The notes: a model not told the origin generated them from the sequence alone. Numbered from the stretch's first letter, positions 36,533-45,522 are shown. The stretch is 64,000 nt of DNA from Fimenecus sp045531435 (GCA_045531435.1 JAZSDZ010000146.1:1-64000), one strand, 5' to 3'. Made by a program: numbers and translations.

Positions 36533-37675
36533 TTATTTTGCAATTTTTCTTAAAGAATTTATTAATAAATCTATATCACTTTTTTTAGTAAATATTGACG
36601 GAGAAATGCGAACTGTACCGGTTTTATCCGTATTATAACTTTTATGCGCTAATGGAGCACAGTGATACCCTGCTCTTACTGCAATATTATCTTCGGCGAG
36701 TTTTTGTGCAACTTCTTCACTATGCATATTTTTAACAATGAAAGAAATAATCGGAGCAAGTTTTTTTGTGGTATCAAGCATATTTGTATAGAAAATAATA
36801 TTTTTATTACTTCTCATTGATGATTGAAAATATTTTAGAAGATTTCTATCGTGAATATATGCTTGATTAGGATAAAATAAATTTAGATATTCAATAGCAT
36901 TATAAAGCCCGATTATTCCAACAATATTTTGTGTACCGCTTTCAAATCTGTCCGGGTAAATCAATGGTTGATTAGACTCCCACGAATTGCTGCCTGTGCC
37001 ACCTTCAATAATTGTATTTAATACTGACTCATTATTGATAAGCAATAGACCTGTACCTGTTGGTCCGTATAAGCCTTTATGACCTGAACAACACATAATA
37101 TCAATATTTGATTTTTCAATATTTAATGGAATAATCCCTGCAATCTGAGAATAATCAAGAATAAATAATTTATTATATCTGTGGGCAAGTGATGATATTT
37201 CTTTATAAGGCGGAATAATTCCAAACACATTTGACGCACCTGTACAGATTATTGCAACAGTATTATCTCTGATATTTTTCTCAAAATTTTTTAGAGTTGT
37301 ATATAAATCTTCATCTATATTAGCTACTGTGTAATCACATATTCCATTCTGTTTTAAGGACTCTAATGGTCTGACTATAGCATTGTGTTCTAAATTTGAA
37401 ATAATAAAATGACTACCTTTTTTTGCAACTCCTTTTATTGCCATATTCAACGCTGTTGTACAATTATGAGTAAAAATAACATTTTCAACTTTTGGTAACT
37501 TAAAATAATGAGAAATTACTTTTCTACATTTATATATCTGCTCTGTGGTATCTACAGCCATTTTATAAGTACCTCGACCAGAATTAGCACCATAATAGGT
37601 CATAGCATTTTTCATCCCATCAATTACACACTGTGGTTTAGGATAAGATGTTGCGCTATTATCTAAATATATCAT
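36533..37675 (-). CDS. Cysteine desulfurase family protein (PLP, class V)
   Basis: 380 residues. MIYLDNSATSYPKP starts the domain; the PLP Lys is K200 in CCSGHKGLYGP, and the Cys of the persulfide loop is C339 in RAGYHCAPLAHK. The sequence looks like the branch (TIGR01977-like) that is often linked to selenium or labile sulfur metabolism, rather than IscS/SufS. It overlaps the DUF3343 gene by 4 bases. No selD, selA, suf or isc gene is in the window. Confidence 0.9.
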   Translation of the reverse strand: MIYLDNSATSYPKPQCVIDGMKNAMTYYGANSGRGTYKMAVDTTEQIYKCRKVISHYFKLPKVENVIFTHNCTTALNMAIKGVAKKGSHFIISNLEHNAIVRPLESLKQNGICDYTVANIDEDLYTTLKNFEKNIRDNTVAIICTGASNVFGIIPPYKEISSLAHRYNKLFILDYSQIAGIIPLNIEKSNIDIMCCSGHKGLYGPTGTGLLLINNESVLNTIIEGGTGSNSWESNQPLIYPDRFESGTQNIVGIIGLYNAIEYLNLFYPNQAYIHDRNLLKYFQSSMRSNKNIIFYTNMLDTTKKLAPIISFIVKNMHSEEVAQKLAEDNIAVRAGYHCAPLAHKSYNTDKTGTVRISPSIFTKKSDIDLLINSLRKIAK

Positions 37676-37899
37676 AGGAAAACATATCCCATATATTTTA
37701 TCTTATTGATTTTGATGAGATTTATCAATTTTTCTGTATCACCTGTTGCTACAACAACATATCCACAACCTGTGTTTTTAGAACTGTCAGATGTTCTTGT
37801 TATTATTGCTTTTCCTCCGTTTTCTTGAATTAGTTCTTTTGTTCGTAATGCATGAGTAACGGAATTAAATTTAATTTTTACTTTATTCAATTTTATCAC
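37672..37899 (-). CDS. DUF3343 protein, putative sulfur or selenium carrier
   Basis: 75 residues. The VTHALRTKELIQENG helix and the conserved NTGCGYVV motif with a single Cys identify DUF3343, described as a putative Se/S carrier-like protein. Cys in a strand-turn after NTG would suit a persulfide or perselenide. Overlap with the cysteine desulfurase gene indicates the two proteins work together. Carrier activity is inference. Confidence 0.78.
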   Translation of the reverse strand: MIKLNKVKIKFNSVTHALRTKELIQENGGKAIITRTSDSSKNTGCGYVVVATGDTEKLINLIKINKIKYMGYVFL

Positions 37900-37933
37900 C
37901 CATTACATTTTATGAAAATATAATTCATTTGAT

Positions 37934-37967
37934 AAAAATGCTCGTCAGGAAATCTATCCTAACGAGC
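37934..37967 (-). terminator. Rho-independent terminator after ispF
   Basis: GCTCGT pairs with ACGAGC and an inner AGGA pairs with TCCT around a 6-base loop; on the minus strand ATTTTTATC follows. It closes the aminotransferase-ispD-ispF operon just before the DUF3343-csd pair. Confidence 0.85.
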
Positions 37968-37973
37968 AAAGTA

Positions 37974-38471
37974 TTATATAAATTTAATTCTATCTTTTTG
38001 TTCAATAAGACATACACAATGTGCAGAAATACCCTCTTTAGCACCTGTAAATCCAAGTTTTTCTTCAGTTGTGGCTTTTACACTGACACAATCAACTCCA
38101 ACACCTAATGCACATGCTATATTTTCTCGCATATTATCAATATATGGTGCGAGTTTTGGTGCCTGAGCAATAACAGTGGCATCAATATTGTTAATCTTAA
38201 AGCCTTTTAATACTATAAGCTCAACAACTTTTTTAAGTAACTCAAGACTGTCAGCACCCTTAAAGGCATCATCGGTATCAGGGAAATGCTTACCAATATC
38301 ACCTAATGCACAAGCACCAAGCAGGGAGTCGGAAATTGCGTGAAGAAGCACATCTGCATCAGAATGACCTAAAAGACCGATTCCGTTGTTTTCAATTTCA
38401 ACGCCACCTAAAATAAGCTTTCTGTCCTCAACTAATTTATGAACATCATATCCGTGACCGATTCTAAGCAT
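37974..38471 (-). CDS. ispF: 2-C-methyl-D-erythritol 2,4-cyclodiphosphate synthase
   Basis: 165 residues, near the family size. It forms the cyclic diphosphate in the MEP isoprenoid pathway. IGHGYDVH at the N-terminus gives the zinc-binding Asp and His; LLGHSDADVLLHAISDSLLGA and TTEEKLGFTG are further signatures. It overlaps ispD by 8 bases. Confidence 0.96.
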   Translation of the reverse strand: MLRIGHGYDVHKLVEDRKLILGGVEIENNGIGLLGHSDADVLLHAISDSLLGACALGDIGKHFPDTDDAFKGADSLELLKKVVELIVLKGFKINNIDATVIAQAPKLAPYIDNMRENIACALGVGVDCVSVKATTEEKLGFTGAKEGISAHCVCLIEQKDRIKFI

Positions 38472-39183
38472 TATTATCCCTCCTTCTATTAAGGTAATTC
38501 AATGCTAACTCAACATCCTCAGGAGTTGTGATTTTAATATTTTCATAATCACCATCAACAAATTTTACAGTTTTGCCATAAGTTTCAATTAACATACAAT
38601 CATCAGTAAAATCCTTACTGTTTTCAACTGTATTTACAGCATCAAGATATAGTGTTTTTTCGAAAATCTGTGGTGTCTGAATAAAACGAAGATATGCTCT
38701 GTCAGGCGTTGCAATAATATCATCATTGTTATTAACTTGTTTTACAGTATCTTTAACCTTAACACCTGTTGCAGCAGCACCAAATTCAAAAGCCTTACGC
38801 AAAGTGTCAAAAATAACCTTTTCAGTAAGAAGAGGTCTTGCACCGTCGTGAATAGCAACAAAATCAGCATTATCACTTGTTGCAACAACGCCGTTATATA
38901 CACTTAACTGTCTTGTTTCTCCGCCCTTTACAATATTTGAAACCTTTTTAAAGTCATATTCTGAAACAAGATTTTTAATACTTTCAATATCACATTCACG
39001 TGTTACAACAACAATTTCATCAATCAAATTTGATGCTTCAAACACCTTGATTGTATAAGCAATAACAGGAATGTTATTTATTTTAAGAAATTGCTTATTT
39101 ATTCCACCCATTCGTGATGAATTACCTGCCGAAACAATTACGGCAGAAACAAAACTATTCTTTTTTACCGTATTGTCTGACAT
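38464..39183 (-). CDS. ispD: 2-C-methyl-D-erythritol 4-phosphate cytidylyltransferase
   Basis: 239 residues from MSDNTVKKNSF. It joins CTP with methylerythritol phosphate. IVSAGNSSRMGGINKQFL carries the nucleotide loop, and AIHDGARPLL and TPDRAYLRFIQTPQIF follow. Three upstream codons (GTG ATT GAA) are in frame but form part of the AAGGTGAT ribosome-binding site. It lies 10 bases after the aminotransferase gene. Confidence 0.95.
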   Translation of the reverse strand: MSDNTVKKNSFVSAVIVSAGNSSRMGGINKQFLKINNIPVIAYTIKVFEASNLIDEIVVVTRECDIESIKNLVSEYDFKKVSNIVKGGETRQLSVYNGVVATSDNADFVAIHDGARPLLTEKVIFDTLRKAFEFGAAATGVKVKDTVKQVNNNDDIIATPDRAYLRFIQTPQIFEKTLYLDAVNTVENSKDFTDDCMLIETYGKTVKFVDGDYENIKITTPEDVELALNYLNRRRDNNA

Positions 39184-39193
39184 TTCAATCACC

Positions 39194-40462
39194 TTATATT
39201 AATGCTTCAACTGCAGCAAGCTTTGCACAAAGGCAGAATACTTCCATTGCTTTTCTTAAATCTTCAACAGATGGGAATGTTGGAGCAATTCTGATATTTT
39301 TATCTTCAGGGTCAAAACCATAAGGATAAGTTGCACCAACTGTTGTAAGCACAAGTCCTGCACACTTACAAAGCTCACCGATTCTCTTTGCACTACAGTC
39401 GATTGTATTATAACTGATAAAGTAGCCACCCTTTGCCTTTACCCATTCACCAATACCTAAAGGAGCAATTTCTTTTTCGAGCATTTCGAGTACGAGGTTG
39501 AATTTAGGTGCGATAATTGCCGCGTGTTTATCCATATGAGACTTAACTCCGTCAAGATTTTTGAAATACTTAACGTGACGAAGCTGATTTAATTTATCAT
39601 AACTAATTGTCTGGAAATTAAGTCTTTTCTTAATTTCTGCAATATTGTTGTCAGATGCTGCAATTGCAGACACACCTGCACCGGGAAATGAGATTTTTGA
39701 AGTTGATGTAAATTCAACAAAATAATCTTCTGTACCGAATTCCTTACAAGCATCAAAGATGTTCATAAGAACGTCAGGAGTGTCAGTCAATTCGTGAATA
39801 ATATATGCATTGTCCCAGATTACTCTAAAATCCTTTGCAGCAGGTTTTAAAGAAGCAAGTGCTTTGACAACATCATCACTGTATGTTACACCGTTTGGAT
39901 TTGAGTATTTTGGCACGCAGAACATACCCTTAACCATAGGGTCCTTAACAAGTTCTGCAATCTTTTCAACATCAGGACCTTCGTTAGTCATTTCAACTGA
40001 AATCATATCTATTCCGAAATATTCAGTAATTGCAAAGTGTCTGTCATAACCGGGAACATTACAGATAAACTTGACTTTCCCCTTTTTACTCCAAGGCTCA
40101 CATCCGCCAACACCCATAAACATACACTGATTAAGGTAATCGTACATAAGGTTAAGGCTTGATGAACCTCCGATAATGATATTTTTTGTATCTACCTGAA
40201 GTAAATCTGCAAAAAGTTTTTTACATTCAGGAATACCGTCAAGGACACCATAGTTACGACAATCAAAACCGTTTTCAGTTTTGCAATCTTCTGCTGTTGT
40301 CATAACATTAAGCATATCAACAGACAAATCAAGCTGGTCTTCCCCTGGCTTACCACGGGACATATCAAGAGAAAGTCCTTGATTCTTAACTTCATCATAT
40401 TTTGCTGTCAATTCATTCTTAAGAGCTGTAAGCTGTTCTTTGCTCATTTCCTTTAAAAACAT
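39194..40462 (-). CDS. PLP aminotransferase, aspartate aminotransferase subgroup Ic-like
   Basis: 422 residues. The N-terminal LSLDMSRGKPGEDQLDLS and ending FPSVEDLRKAMEVF match the PF12897-type aspartate aminotransferases of Corynebacterium (AspT, subgroup Ic). The PLP Lys lies in EFTSTSKISFPGAGVSA. The start is ATG 40462 with CGGAGG 8 bases ahead. It is the first gene of a unit with ispD and ispF; a metabolic link is not apparent. Confidence 0.85.
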   Translation of the reverse strand: MFLKEMSKEQLTALKNELTAKYDEVKNQGLSLDMSRGKPGEDQLDLSVDMLNVMTTAEDCKTENGFDCRNYGVLDGIPECKKLFADLLQVDTKNIIIGGSSSLNLMYDYLNQCMFMGVGGCEPWSKKGKVKFICNVPGYDRHFAITEYFGIDMISVEMTNEGPDVEKIAELVKDPMVKGMFCVPKYSNPNGVTYSDDVVKALASLKPAAKDFRVIWDNAYIIHELTDTPDVLMNIFDACKEFGTEDYFVEFTSTSKISFPGAGVSAIAASDNNIAEIKKRLNFQTISYDKLNQLRHVKYFKNLDGVKSHMDKHAAIIAPKFNLVLEMLEKEIAPLGIGEWVKAKGGYFISYNTIDCSAKRIGELCKCAGLVLTTVGATYPYGFDPEDKNIRIAPTFPSVEDLRKAMEVFCLCAKLAAVEALI

Positions 40463-40496
40463 TGGATAAACCTCCGAAAGTATAATTCGAGTTTAT

Positions 40497-40525
40497 ATTT
40501 TATAGTATATTCATAAATTTTGCAA
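40497..40525 (-). promoter_or_regulatory. Promoter of the aminotransferase-ispD-ispF operon
   Basis: TTGCAA (40525-40520), 17-base spacer, TAAAAT (40502-40497), 34 bases ahead of the ATG. Confidence 0.55.
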
Positions 40526-40683
40526 GTGAATATTAAAAAAACTGCATTTTAATCAAATACACGAAAAAAATCGCCTTAAATTTGAATAATTTGACAACAA
40601 ATTTTGCATTTATTAATAATATCATACAATTTATTGAGAACACGTAGTGAGTGTACGTATTTATTCCACAATAATTAATCTTA

Positions 40684-40717
40684 ATAAAAAGTAGGGGTCG
40701 ATGCACTTCATCGACCC
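40684..40717 (-). terminator. Rho-independent terminator downstream of a possible 27-residue peptide
   Basis: A perfect 9-bp stem, GGGTCGATG with CATCGACCC, loop of 5, followed on the minus strand by CTACTTTTTATT. It lies 7 bases after the stop of the small frame and well away from any larger gene, so it implies a transcript here. Confidence 0.85.
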
Positions 40718-40724
40718 ACATCAA

Positions 40725-40808
40725 TTATAAAACCATAAGACTTGAAGCAACAGATAACATAAAAGATGTTGAAATAAATAAACCTAAAATCATTCCACAA
40801 CCTTGCAT
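40725..40808 (-). CDS. Possible 27-residue membrane peptide
   Basis: ATG at 40808, stop at 40725. After MQGCGM the peptide is one hydrophobic helix (ILGLFISTSFMLSVASSLMVL). GGTGAG stands only 3 bases ahead of the ATG, closer than usual; a second in-frame ATG (Met6) would give better spacing. TTGTAT and ATAATA form a loose promoter about 20-45 bases upstream. The terminator directly after the stop is the best support. I do not recognise the peptide. It may be a membrane regulator or toxin-like peptide, or not translated at all. Confidence 0.4.
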   Translation of the reverse strand: MQGCGMILGLFISTSFMLSVASSLMVL

Positions 40809-40973
40809 AGGCTCACCATTCTATTATTTTTCCAATGGTTTTAAATACAATAAAAATATCTACTAAAAATGAAAGCCTGCAATCATTAGCTTTACAAAAA
40901 TATTATCAAATCAGTTAGTTTGCACTCATCACGGACAGAACCGGAGTTTTTGTTCCTACACCTAAATATAGAA

Positions 40974-42272
40974 TTACTTTTTTCTTGTTATTAACGCAGG
41001 AACAATTATAGGTGTTTTGCCTTCTATTCTTTCTATTTCGGTTAAAAGAAGATTTTTTAGTTTTGTTTTATCTTCCTTATATTTCTTTGATTTAATAAGA
41101 TTATTCTTCTGTGCCTTGTCAACACGATTGTCGTATAAATAATCCTCAAAATAAATATTTGAATATTTTGATAATGGCAGTGGTAACGAAACGGAGTATG
41201 TAAAATCTTTTGTTCTTATTGCTCTGCCACATTGGCTTTCACTAATTTGTATAAACGCACATTTACTTTCGCTATTATTTTGAATTGCAGTACCTTGATA
41301 GTAATCAGGTATTTTAATGTCTGCAAAAGACAAAATCGTAGGTGGCAAATCAACAAGACTTACAATTCTCTTATCCCTTACACCCTTTTCGATATTTTTT
41401 CCTTTTATAACAAGTGGAATATGAATTGATGAGTCATGACAACTTCGCTTATACTCCATATTTCTTGTCTTGAAATGGCAACCATGGTCAGATGTATAAA
41501 TGATAGTCGTGTTATCATAAATACCTTTATCTTTTAAGCAGTTAATAAGTCGTCCTAAATTATCATCAAGACTTTCAATAGCTGCTAAATAATCAGGATA
41601 TTGCTCTTTATAATTGCCTTTAAAATTAGTTAAATCCTCTGGTATTTGATAATTCTTATATTTTTCAAGCTTTTCCTTTGGCCCTTCAAATCGATTGTGG
41701 TCATTCTGATGGTGAGGCTCAAGCTGTGAAACAAACATAAAAAACGGTTTGTCTGAATTGTAATTCTCTATATATTCAATAGCAAAATCATTTATTCTGT
41801 CAGCACGATAGCCTTCAAAGTCTATTCTATTACCATTTTCATCAAAAACATAGCCATCATATCCGTGAGAAGTAAATTCCAACACATCTGCACCACGGAA
41901 ATACTTATATCCCCATAATCTCTCTTTAGGAATTGCAGTATTTTCGCATTTGATGTTATTACCACCATTTTTACCTGAAGCTAAATGAAGTTTTCCGAAA
42001 TATGCAGTTTCATATCCGTTTTCATTAAAATAATCGGCAAGAGATTTTGTTTCGTCTTTTAATGGAATACCGTTAATATGGCATCCACATTCCGTTGGAT
42101 AAACTCCTGTCTGTAAACAGGCTCTTGCAGGGCCACAAACAGGCTGACAGGTATAACAATTTTCAAAAAATGTTCCTTCTTCAGCCAAATCCATAAGATT
42201 AGGCATAATTTCATTATTAACTGTGTCATATCTTTGCTGGTCAGAAAAATAAAAAACTATATTTTGTTTCAT
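40974..42272 (-). CDS. Sulfatase (Cys-type formylglycine arylsulfatase family)
   Basis: 432 residues from MKQNIVFYFSDQQRYD. The sulfatase signature CGPAR (46-50) has the Cys that is oxidised to formylglycine, and the metal residues D11/Q12, GKLHLA and YTSDHGCHF (late Asp-His) are in place. No signal peptide, so it is likely cytoplasmic and cleaves sulfate from imported sulfated sugars, or related esters. No formylglycine-generating enzyme lies in the window. The frame extends 18 codons upstream but GGAGA precedes ATG 42272. It is divergent from manA. Confidence 0.9.
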   Translation of the reverse strand: MKQNIVFYFSDQQRYDTVNNEIMPNLMDLAEEGTFFENCYTCQPVCGPARACLQTGVYPTECGCHINGIPLKDETKSLADYFNENGYETAYFGKLHLASGKNGGNNIKCENTAIPKERLWGYKYFRGADVLEFTSHGYDGYVFDENGNRIDFEGYRADRINDFAIEYIENYNSDKPFFMFVSQLEPHHQNDHNRFEGPKEKLEKYKNYQIPEDLTNFKGNYKEQYPDYLAAIESLDDNLGRLINCLKDKGIYDNTTIIYTSDHGCHFKTRNMEYKRSCHDSSIHIPLVIKGKNIEKGVRDKRIVSLVDLPPTILSFADIKIPDYYQGTAIQNNSESKCAFIQISESQCGRAIRTKDFTYSVSLPLPLSKYSNIYFEDYLYDNRVDKAQKNNLIKSKKYKEDKTKLKNLLLTEIERIEGKTPIIVPALITRKK

Positions 42273-42333
42273 ATACAATTCTCCGTAAATTAATAATACA
42301 ATTATATCATAAATAATATTTAACATTCAATTA

Positions 42334-42362
42334 TTGAAATAAAAATGCTAATATGATAAAAT
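42334..42362 (+). promoter_or_regulatory. Promoter of manA
   Basis: TTGAAA, 17 bases, TAAAAT, 29 bases ahead of the manA ATG. Confidence 0.6.
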
Positions 42363-42391
42363 ACTTTGAAGTAATTTTAAGGAGTATTTTT

Positions 42392-43339
42392 ATGTATATT
42401 TTAAAATTAAATCCTGTTTTTAAAGATTATCTTTGGGGTGGCACAAAACTTCGAGATGAATATGGTTTTCAATCTGACCTTAAAAAGTTGGCTGAGGGTT
42501 GGATGCTTTCCTGCCATAAAGACGGTGAAAACACAATTCAGAATGGTGAATTCGCAGGTAAAACCTTGACTGAGGTAGTTAAAACTAACCCTGACTTTTT
42601 AGGTAAGAACGGTAAAAAATTCGAGTATTTCCCAATTCTCATAAAGCTTATTGATGCTAAAAATGATTTATCTGTTCAGGTTCATCCTAACAATGAGTAC
42701 GCTATGAGAGTTGAAAAGGAATACGGCAAAACAGAGTGCTGGTATATTCTTGATTGTGACGAAGGTGCAGAACTTATTTATGGCTTTAATCGTGAGATTT
42801 CAAGTGAAGAGTTTAAAGAAAAGATTGCAGATAACACATTCCTTGAAACTGTAAACAAGGTTAAGGTTAAAAAGGGAGATTTGTTCTTTATTGAGGCAGG
42901 TACTCTTCACGCTATTGGTAGTGGTATTCTTCTTGCTGAAATTCAGCAAAACTCAAATACTACATACAGAGTTTACGACTATGGTCGCGTTGGTGCTGAC
43001 GGAAAACCAAGAGAATTACATGTTGAAAAGGCAATTGATGTTACAAACTGTGTTCCACCAACCCGTTCAACAGAACCAGAGGGTAAATTGGTTGAATATG
43101 ACAACTATTCAACACAGTTACTTACAGAATGTGATTTGTTCAACGTTAAAAAAGTTAGCGTCAAGGACTTTTTTGACGGAGTTGCTGACGAAAAATCATT
43201 TGTGTCTGTTTTAGTTACTGACGGTAGCGGAATAATTGACGGAATAGAAATTAAAAGGGGTGACAGCCTTTTTGTTCCTGCAAACTATGGCACATTTACA
43301 ATTAAAGGCAATTTAGAAATTATAGTTACAAGGGTATAA
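42392..43339 (+). CDS. manA: Mannose-6-phosphate isomerase (type I, short form)
   Basis: 315 residues from MYILKLNPVFKDYLWGG. It interconverts fructose 6-phosphate and mannose 6-phosphate. Zinc ligands: VQVHPNNEYA, KTECWYIL (Glu) and EAGTLHAIGSG. YRVYDYGRVG is also typical. AAGGAG precedes ATG 42392; an in-frame upstream ATG has no such site. It is followed by an MFS gene 2 bases later, so a sugar-uptake unit is plausible. Confidence 0.94.
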   Translation: MYILKLNPVFKDYLWGGTKLRDEYGFQSDLKKLAEGWMLSCHKDGENTIQNGEFAGKTLTEVVKTNPDFLGKNGKKFEYFPILIKLIDAKNDLSVQVHPNNEYAMRVEKEYGKTECWYILDCDEGAELIYGFNREISSEEFKEKIADNTFLETVNKVKVKKGDLFFIEAGTLHAIGSGILLAEIQQNSNTTYRVYDYGRVGADGKPRELHVEKAIDVTNCVPPTRSTEPEGKLVEYDNYSTQLLTECDLFNVKKVSVKDFFDGVADEKSFVSVLVTDGSGIIDGIEIKRGDSLFVPANYGTFTIKGNLEIIVTRV

Positions 43340-43341
43340 AA

Positions 43342-44577
43342 ATGAAACATAGAACATTTACAGGTACTAAAATCGCTTGTTATACAGGTTATATTGTTCA
43401 GGGAATTGTCAATAATATTGCTCCCCTGTTATTTGTTATTTTCAGTGATAAATTTAATATTACCCTTGATAAACTTGCACTTTTAATTACAATAAATTTT
43501 GCAACTCAGCTTTTTATTGATACAATATCAATAAAATTTGTTGATATTATTGGTTATAAGCCATTGGCTATTGTGTCACAGGCAATTGCATTTGTCGGAC
43601 TTACCTGTCTTGGCATTTTACCTAATATTTTAAAAGATGCTTATCTTGGAATTGTTATTTCAATAGTACTTTCTGCTATTGGTAGTGGAATTACAGAAGT
43701 AATTATAAGCCCTATTGTTGAGTCTATTCCTGGTGAAAAGAAAACTGCAGAAATGAGTCTATTGCATTCATTCTACTGTTGGGGACAAATGTTTGTTGTA
43801 TTTCTTACAACAATAATGATTAAAACTTTCGGCAACGATTTGTGGTATATTGCACCTATTTTATGGGCAATCATTCCACTTATCAATACAATAAATTTTA
43901 TTTCAGTACCAATCGAACCAAACCTTACAGAAGAAGAAAAAACACCATTCTTAAAACTTTTATTTTCAAAGCAATTTGTTCTTTGCATTGTGATAATGAT
44001 TTGTTCAGGTGCTTCTGAAATCGGAATGTCACAATGGTCATCATATTTTGCCGAAGCAGGACTTAAGGTTTCAAAAATGACAGGTGATTTATTAGGACCT
44101 TGCCTTTTTGCTGTTCTTATGGGAACAGGCAGAATGATTTTTGGGTTCCTTGGTGAAAAGGTTAATCTTAAAACAGCACTTTACTGTTCAGCCGGACTTT
44201 GTGCATTGTGTTATCTAGGAACTTGTTTTATAAATAATTCAGTTATTTCATTGTTATTCTGTGCATTGACAGGAATCAGTGTCAGCATTATGTGGCCGGC
44301 AAACTTAAGCCTTGCTGCAAAGTTATTTCCTAAGGGTGGTGGCTCAATGTACAGTGTTCTTGCACTTTCAGGTGATACAGGATGTACCTTAGGACCTTGG
44401 GTTATAAGCTTTATGTCAATTCAGTTTGCAGAGGATGTTTCTTCTGCAGAAACACTTAAAACAGGGCTTGGTTTTGGTGCATTTTTCCCTATCCTTATGA
44501 TTTTTGCAATTTTACTTTTAAACATAAAGAAAAACAGTATTGACAATAAAAATCACAATGATATAATTAAATCATAA
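43342..44577 (+). CDS. Major facilitator superfamily transporter
   Basis: 411 residues with about 12 hydrophobic segments. FVDIIGYKPLAIVSQAIAFVG (short loop between helices 2 and 3), and two related halves fit MFS, and the second-half GTGRMIFGFLGEKVN loop matches the A-motif region. The family of fucose or sugar permeases (FucP-like) is suggested by its partner manA, but the substrate cannot be read from the sequence. It is probably co-transcribed with manA. Confidence 0.88.
   Translation: MKHRTFTGTKIACYTGYIVQGIVNNIAPLLFVIFSDKFNITLDKLALLITINFATQLFIDTISIKFVDIIGYKPLAIVSQAIAFVGLTCLGILPNILKDAYLGIVISIVLSAIGSGITEVIISPIVESIPGEKKTAEMSLLHSFYCWGQMFVVFLTTIMIKTFGNDLWYIAPILWAIIPLINTINFISVPIEPNLTEEEKTPFLKLLFSKQFVLCIVIMICSGASEIGMSQWSSYFAEAGLKVSKMTGDLLGPCLFAVLMGTGRMIFGFLGEKVNLKTALYCSAGLCALCYLGTCFINNSVISLLFCALTGISVSIMWPANLSLAAKLFPKGGGSMYSVLALSGDTGCTLGPWVISFMSIQFAEDVSSAETLKTGLGFGAFFPILMIFAILLLNIKKNSIDNKNHNDIIKS
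44540..44567 (+). promoter_or_regulatory. Promoter of the FMN riboswitch-ribU unit
   Basis: TTGACA, 16 bases, TATAAT, both perfect consensus hexamers, inside the last codons of the MFS gene. Confidence 0.75.
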
Positions 44578-44591
44578 AATATAATAATTAG

Positions 44592-44702
44592 TTGTCTTCA
44601 GGGCGGAGTGAAATTCTCCACCGGTGGTAAAGTCCACGAGCATTTTGCTGATTAGGTGTAATTCCTAAACCGACGGTATAGTCCGGATGAAAGAAGATGC
44701 AA
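44592..44702 (+). ncRNA. FMN riboswitch (RFN element)
   Basis: Conserved blocks in order: TTCAGGGCGGAGTGAAATTC, CCGGTGGTAAAGTCC, CGAGCATT, ATTCCTAAACCGACGGT and AGTCCGGATGAAAGAAGA. Outer stem TCTTC pairs with GAAGA. A terminator follows, so FMN binding would stop transcription into ribU. Confidence 0.97.
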
Positions 44703-44717
44703 CATTTTGTTACATTA

Positions 44718-44743
44718 GCCCTGCTACAATCAGCAGGGTTTTT
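44718..44743 (+). terminator. FMN riboswitch terminator
   Basis: CCCTGCT/AGCAGGG stem with a 6-base loop followed by TTTTT, ahead of ribU. Confidence 0.9.
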
Positions 44744-44778
44744 CTGTTTGACGACTAATTAACGAAAGGAAGATTATT

Positions 44779-45369
44779 ATGTCAAACAAACGAAATCAAA
44801 AAATCTTTAACTTAACAGTTGTAGGTCTTATGACTGCTATTGCAATTGTTATTTATATGGTTTTTCCTGAACTTAATATTGTGCCAGGTGTCAGTCACTT
44901 AAAAGTTGATTTATCTGACTTTCCCGCAATCCTTACAGGTGTAATTCTTGGTCCTGTTCAAGGTATTTTAATCGAAGTCGTAAAAAACATAATTCACCTT
45001 ACAAGAACATCAACTGTCGGAATTGGTGAAATTATGAATATAATACTCGGTAGCAGTATGATTTTATCAATGTGGGGATTTATCAAAATATTTAAAAAAG
45101 TATTTAAAGAAAACAAAATCACATTCAAAACATATATTATTGCTTCTGCTATAACAATAGTCATTGCAATTATCGTTGGTTGGATTGCAAATATGGTTTT
45201 TACTCCAATCTTTTATAAAGTTATGGGATTTCCTCTCGTCAGTGAAACCTACTGGGCAGGTGTATGGGGTTCAACAACACTCAACTCAATCAAGGCGCTT
45301 TTCAATATTGTTCCATTTTTTCCAATATATTTGATATTAGAAAAAGCTATAAAAAAATACACAATGTAG
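44779..45369 (+). CDS. ribU: ECF-type riboflavin transporter, substrate-binding subunit
   Basis: 196 residues with about five or six membrane helices. The S-component motif VDLSDFPAILTGVILGPVQGILIEVVKNI, and the AxxxN-like GEIMNII near helix 3, fit RibU; the upstream FMN riboswitch independently supports riboflavin transport. It needs the shared ECF energising module, which is not in the window. A GAAAGGA site precedes the ATG. Confidence 0.93.
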   Translation: MSNKRNQKIFNLTVVGLMTAIAIVIYMVFPELNIVPGVSHLKVDLSDFPAILTGVILGPVQGILIEVVKNIIHLTRTSTVGIGEIMNIILGSSMILSMWGFIKIFKKVFKENKITFKTYIIASAITIVIAIIVGWIANMVFTPIFYKVMGFPLVSETYWAGVWGSTTLNSIKALFNIVPFFPIYLILEKAIKKYTM

Positions 45370-45397
45370 TTGACATTATATAATAATGTGATAAAAT
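45370..45397 (+). promoter_or_regulatory. Promoter of the SAM riboswitch-metK unit
   Basis: TTGACA begins on the last base of the ribU stop codon region; a 16-base spacer leads to TAAAAT. Confidence 0.7.
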
Positions 45398-45411
45398 ATA
45401 TTAAACTAAAT

Positions 45412-45510
45412 ATATCCCTTATGCAGAGTGGTGGAGGGTCTGGCCCTGTGAAGCCCAGCAACCTGCTTTTAAGCAAGGTGCTAATTCCTGCGGATTTTCC
45501 GAGATATAAG
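45412..45510 (+). ncRNA. SAM-I riboswitch (S-box)
   Basis: Conserved core GTGGTGGAGGGTCTGGCCC, TGTGAAGCCCAGCAACCTGC, GGTGCTAATTCCTGC and the closing GAGATATAAGG; TATATC pairs with GATATA as the P1 stem. It controls metK. Confidence 0.96.
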
Positions 45511-45522
45511 GTTGTTAATCTA

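Larger units (their letters stand above)
40463..40973. other. Intergenic stretch between sulfatase and aminotransferase genes
   Basis: 511 bases without a sizeable gene. It holds the aminotransferase promoter (TTGCAA at 40520-40525, 17 bases, TAAAAT at 40497-40502, minus strand), about 160 AT-rich bases in which I see nothing, a strong terminator (40684-40717) and a possible 27-residue peptide gene (40725-40808). In 40861-40973 I see only a weak sulfatase terminator-like hairpin (AAAGC/GCTTT then ATTTTT). Confidence 0.6.

Noticed and set aside
40533..40724. 63-residue minus-strand frame in the aminotransferase-sulfatase gap
   Set aside because: It runs through the terminator hairpin and AT-rich sequence and lacks a ribosome-binding site.
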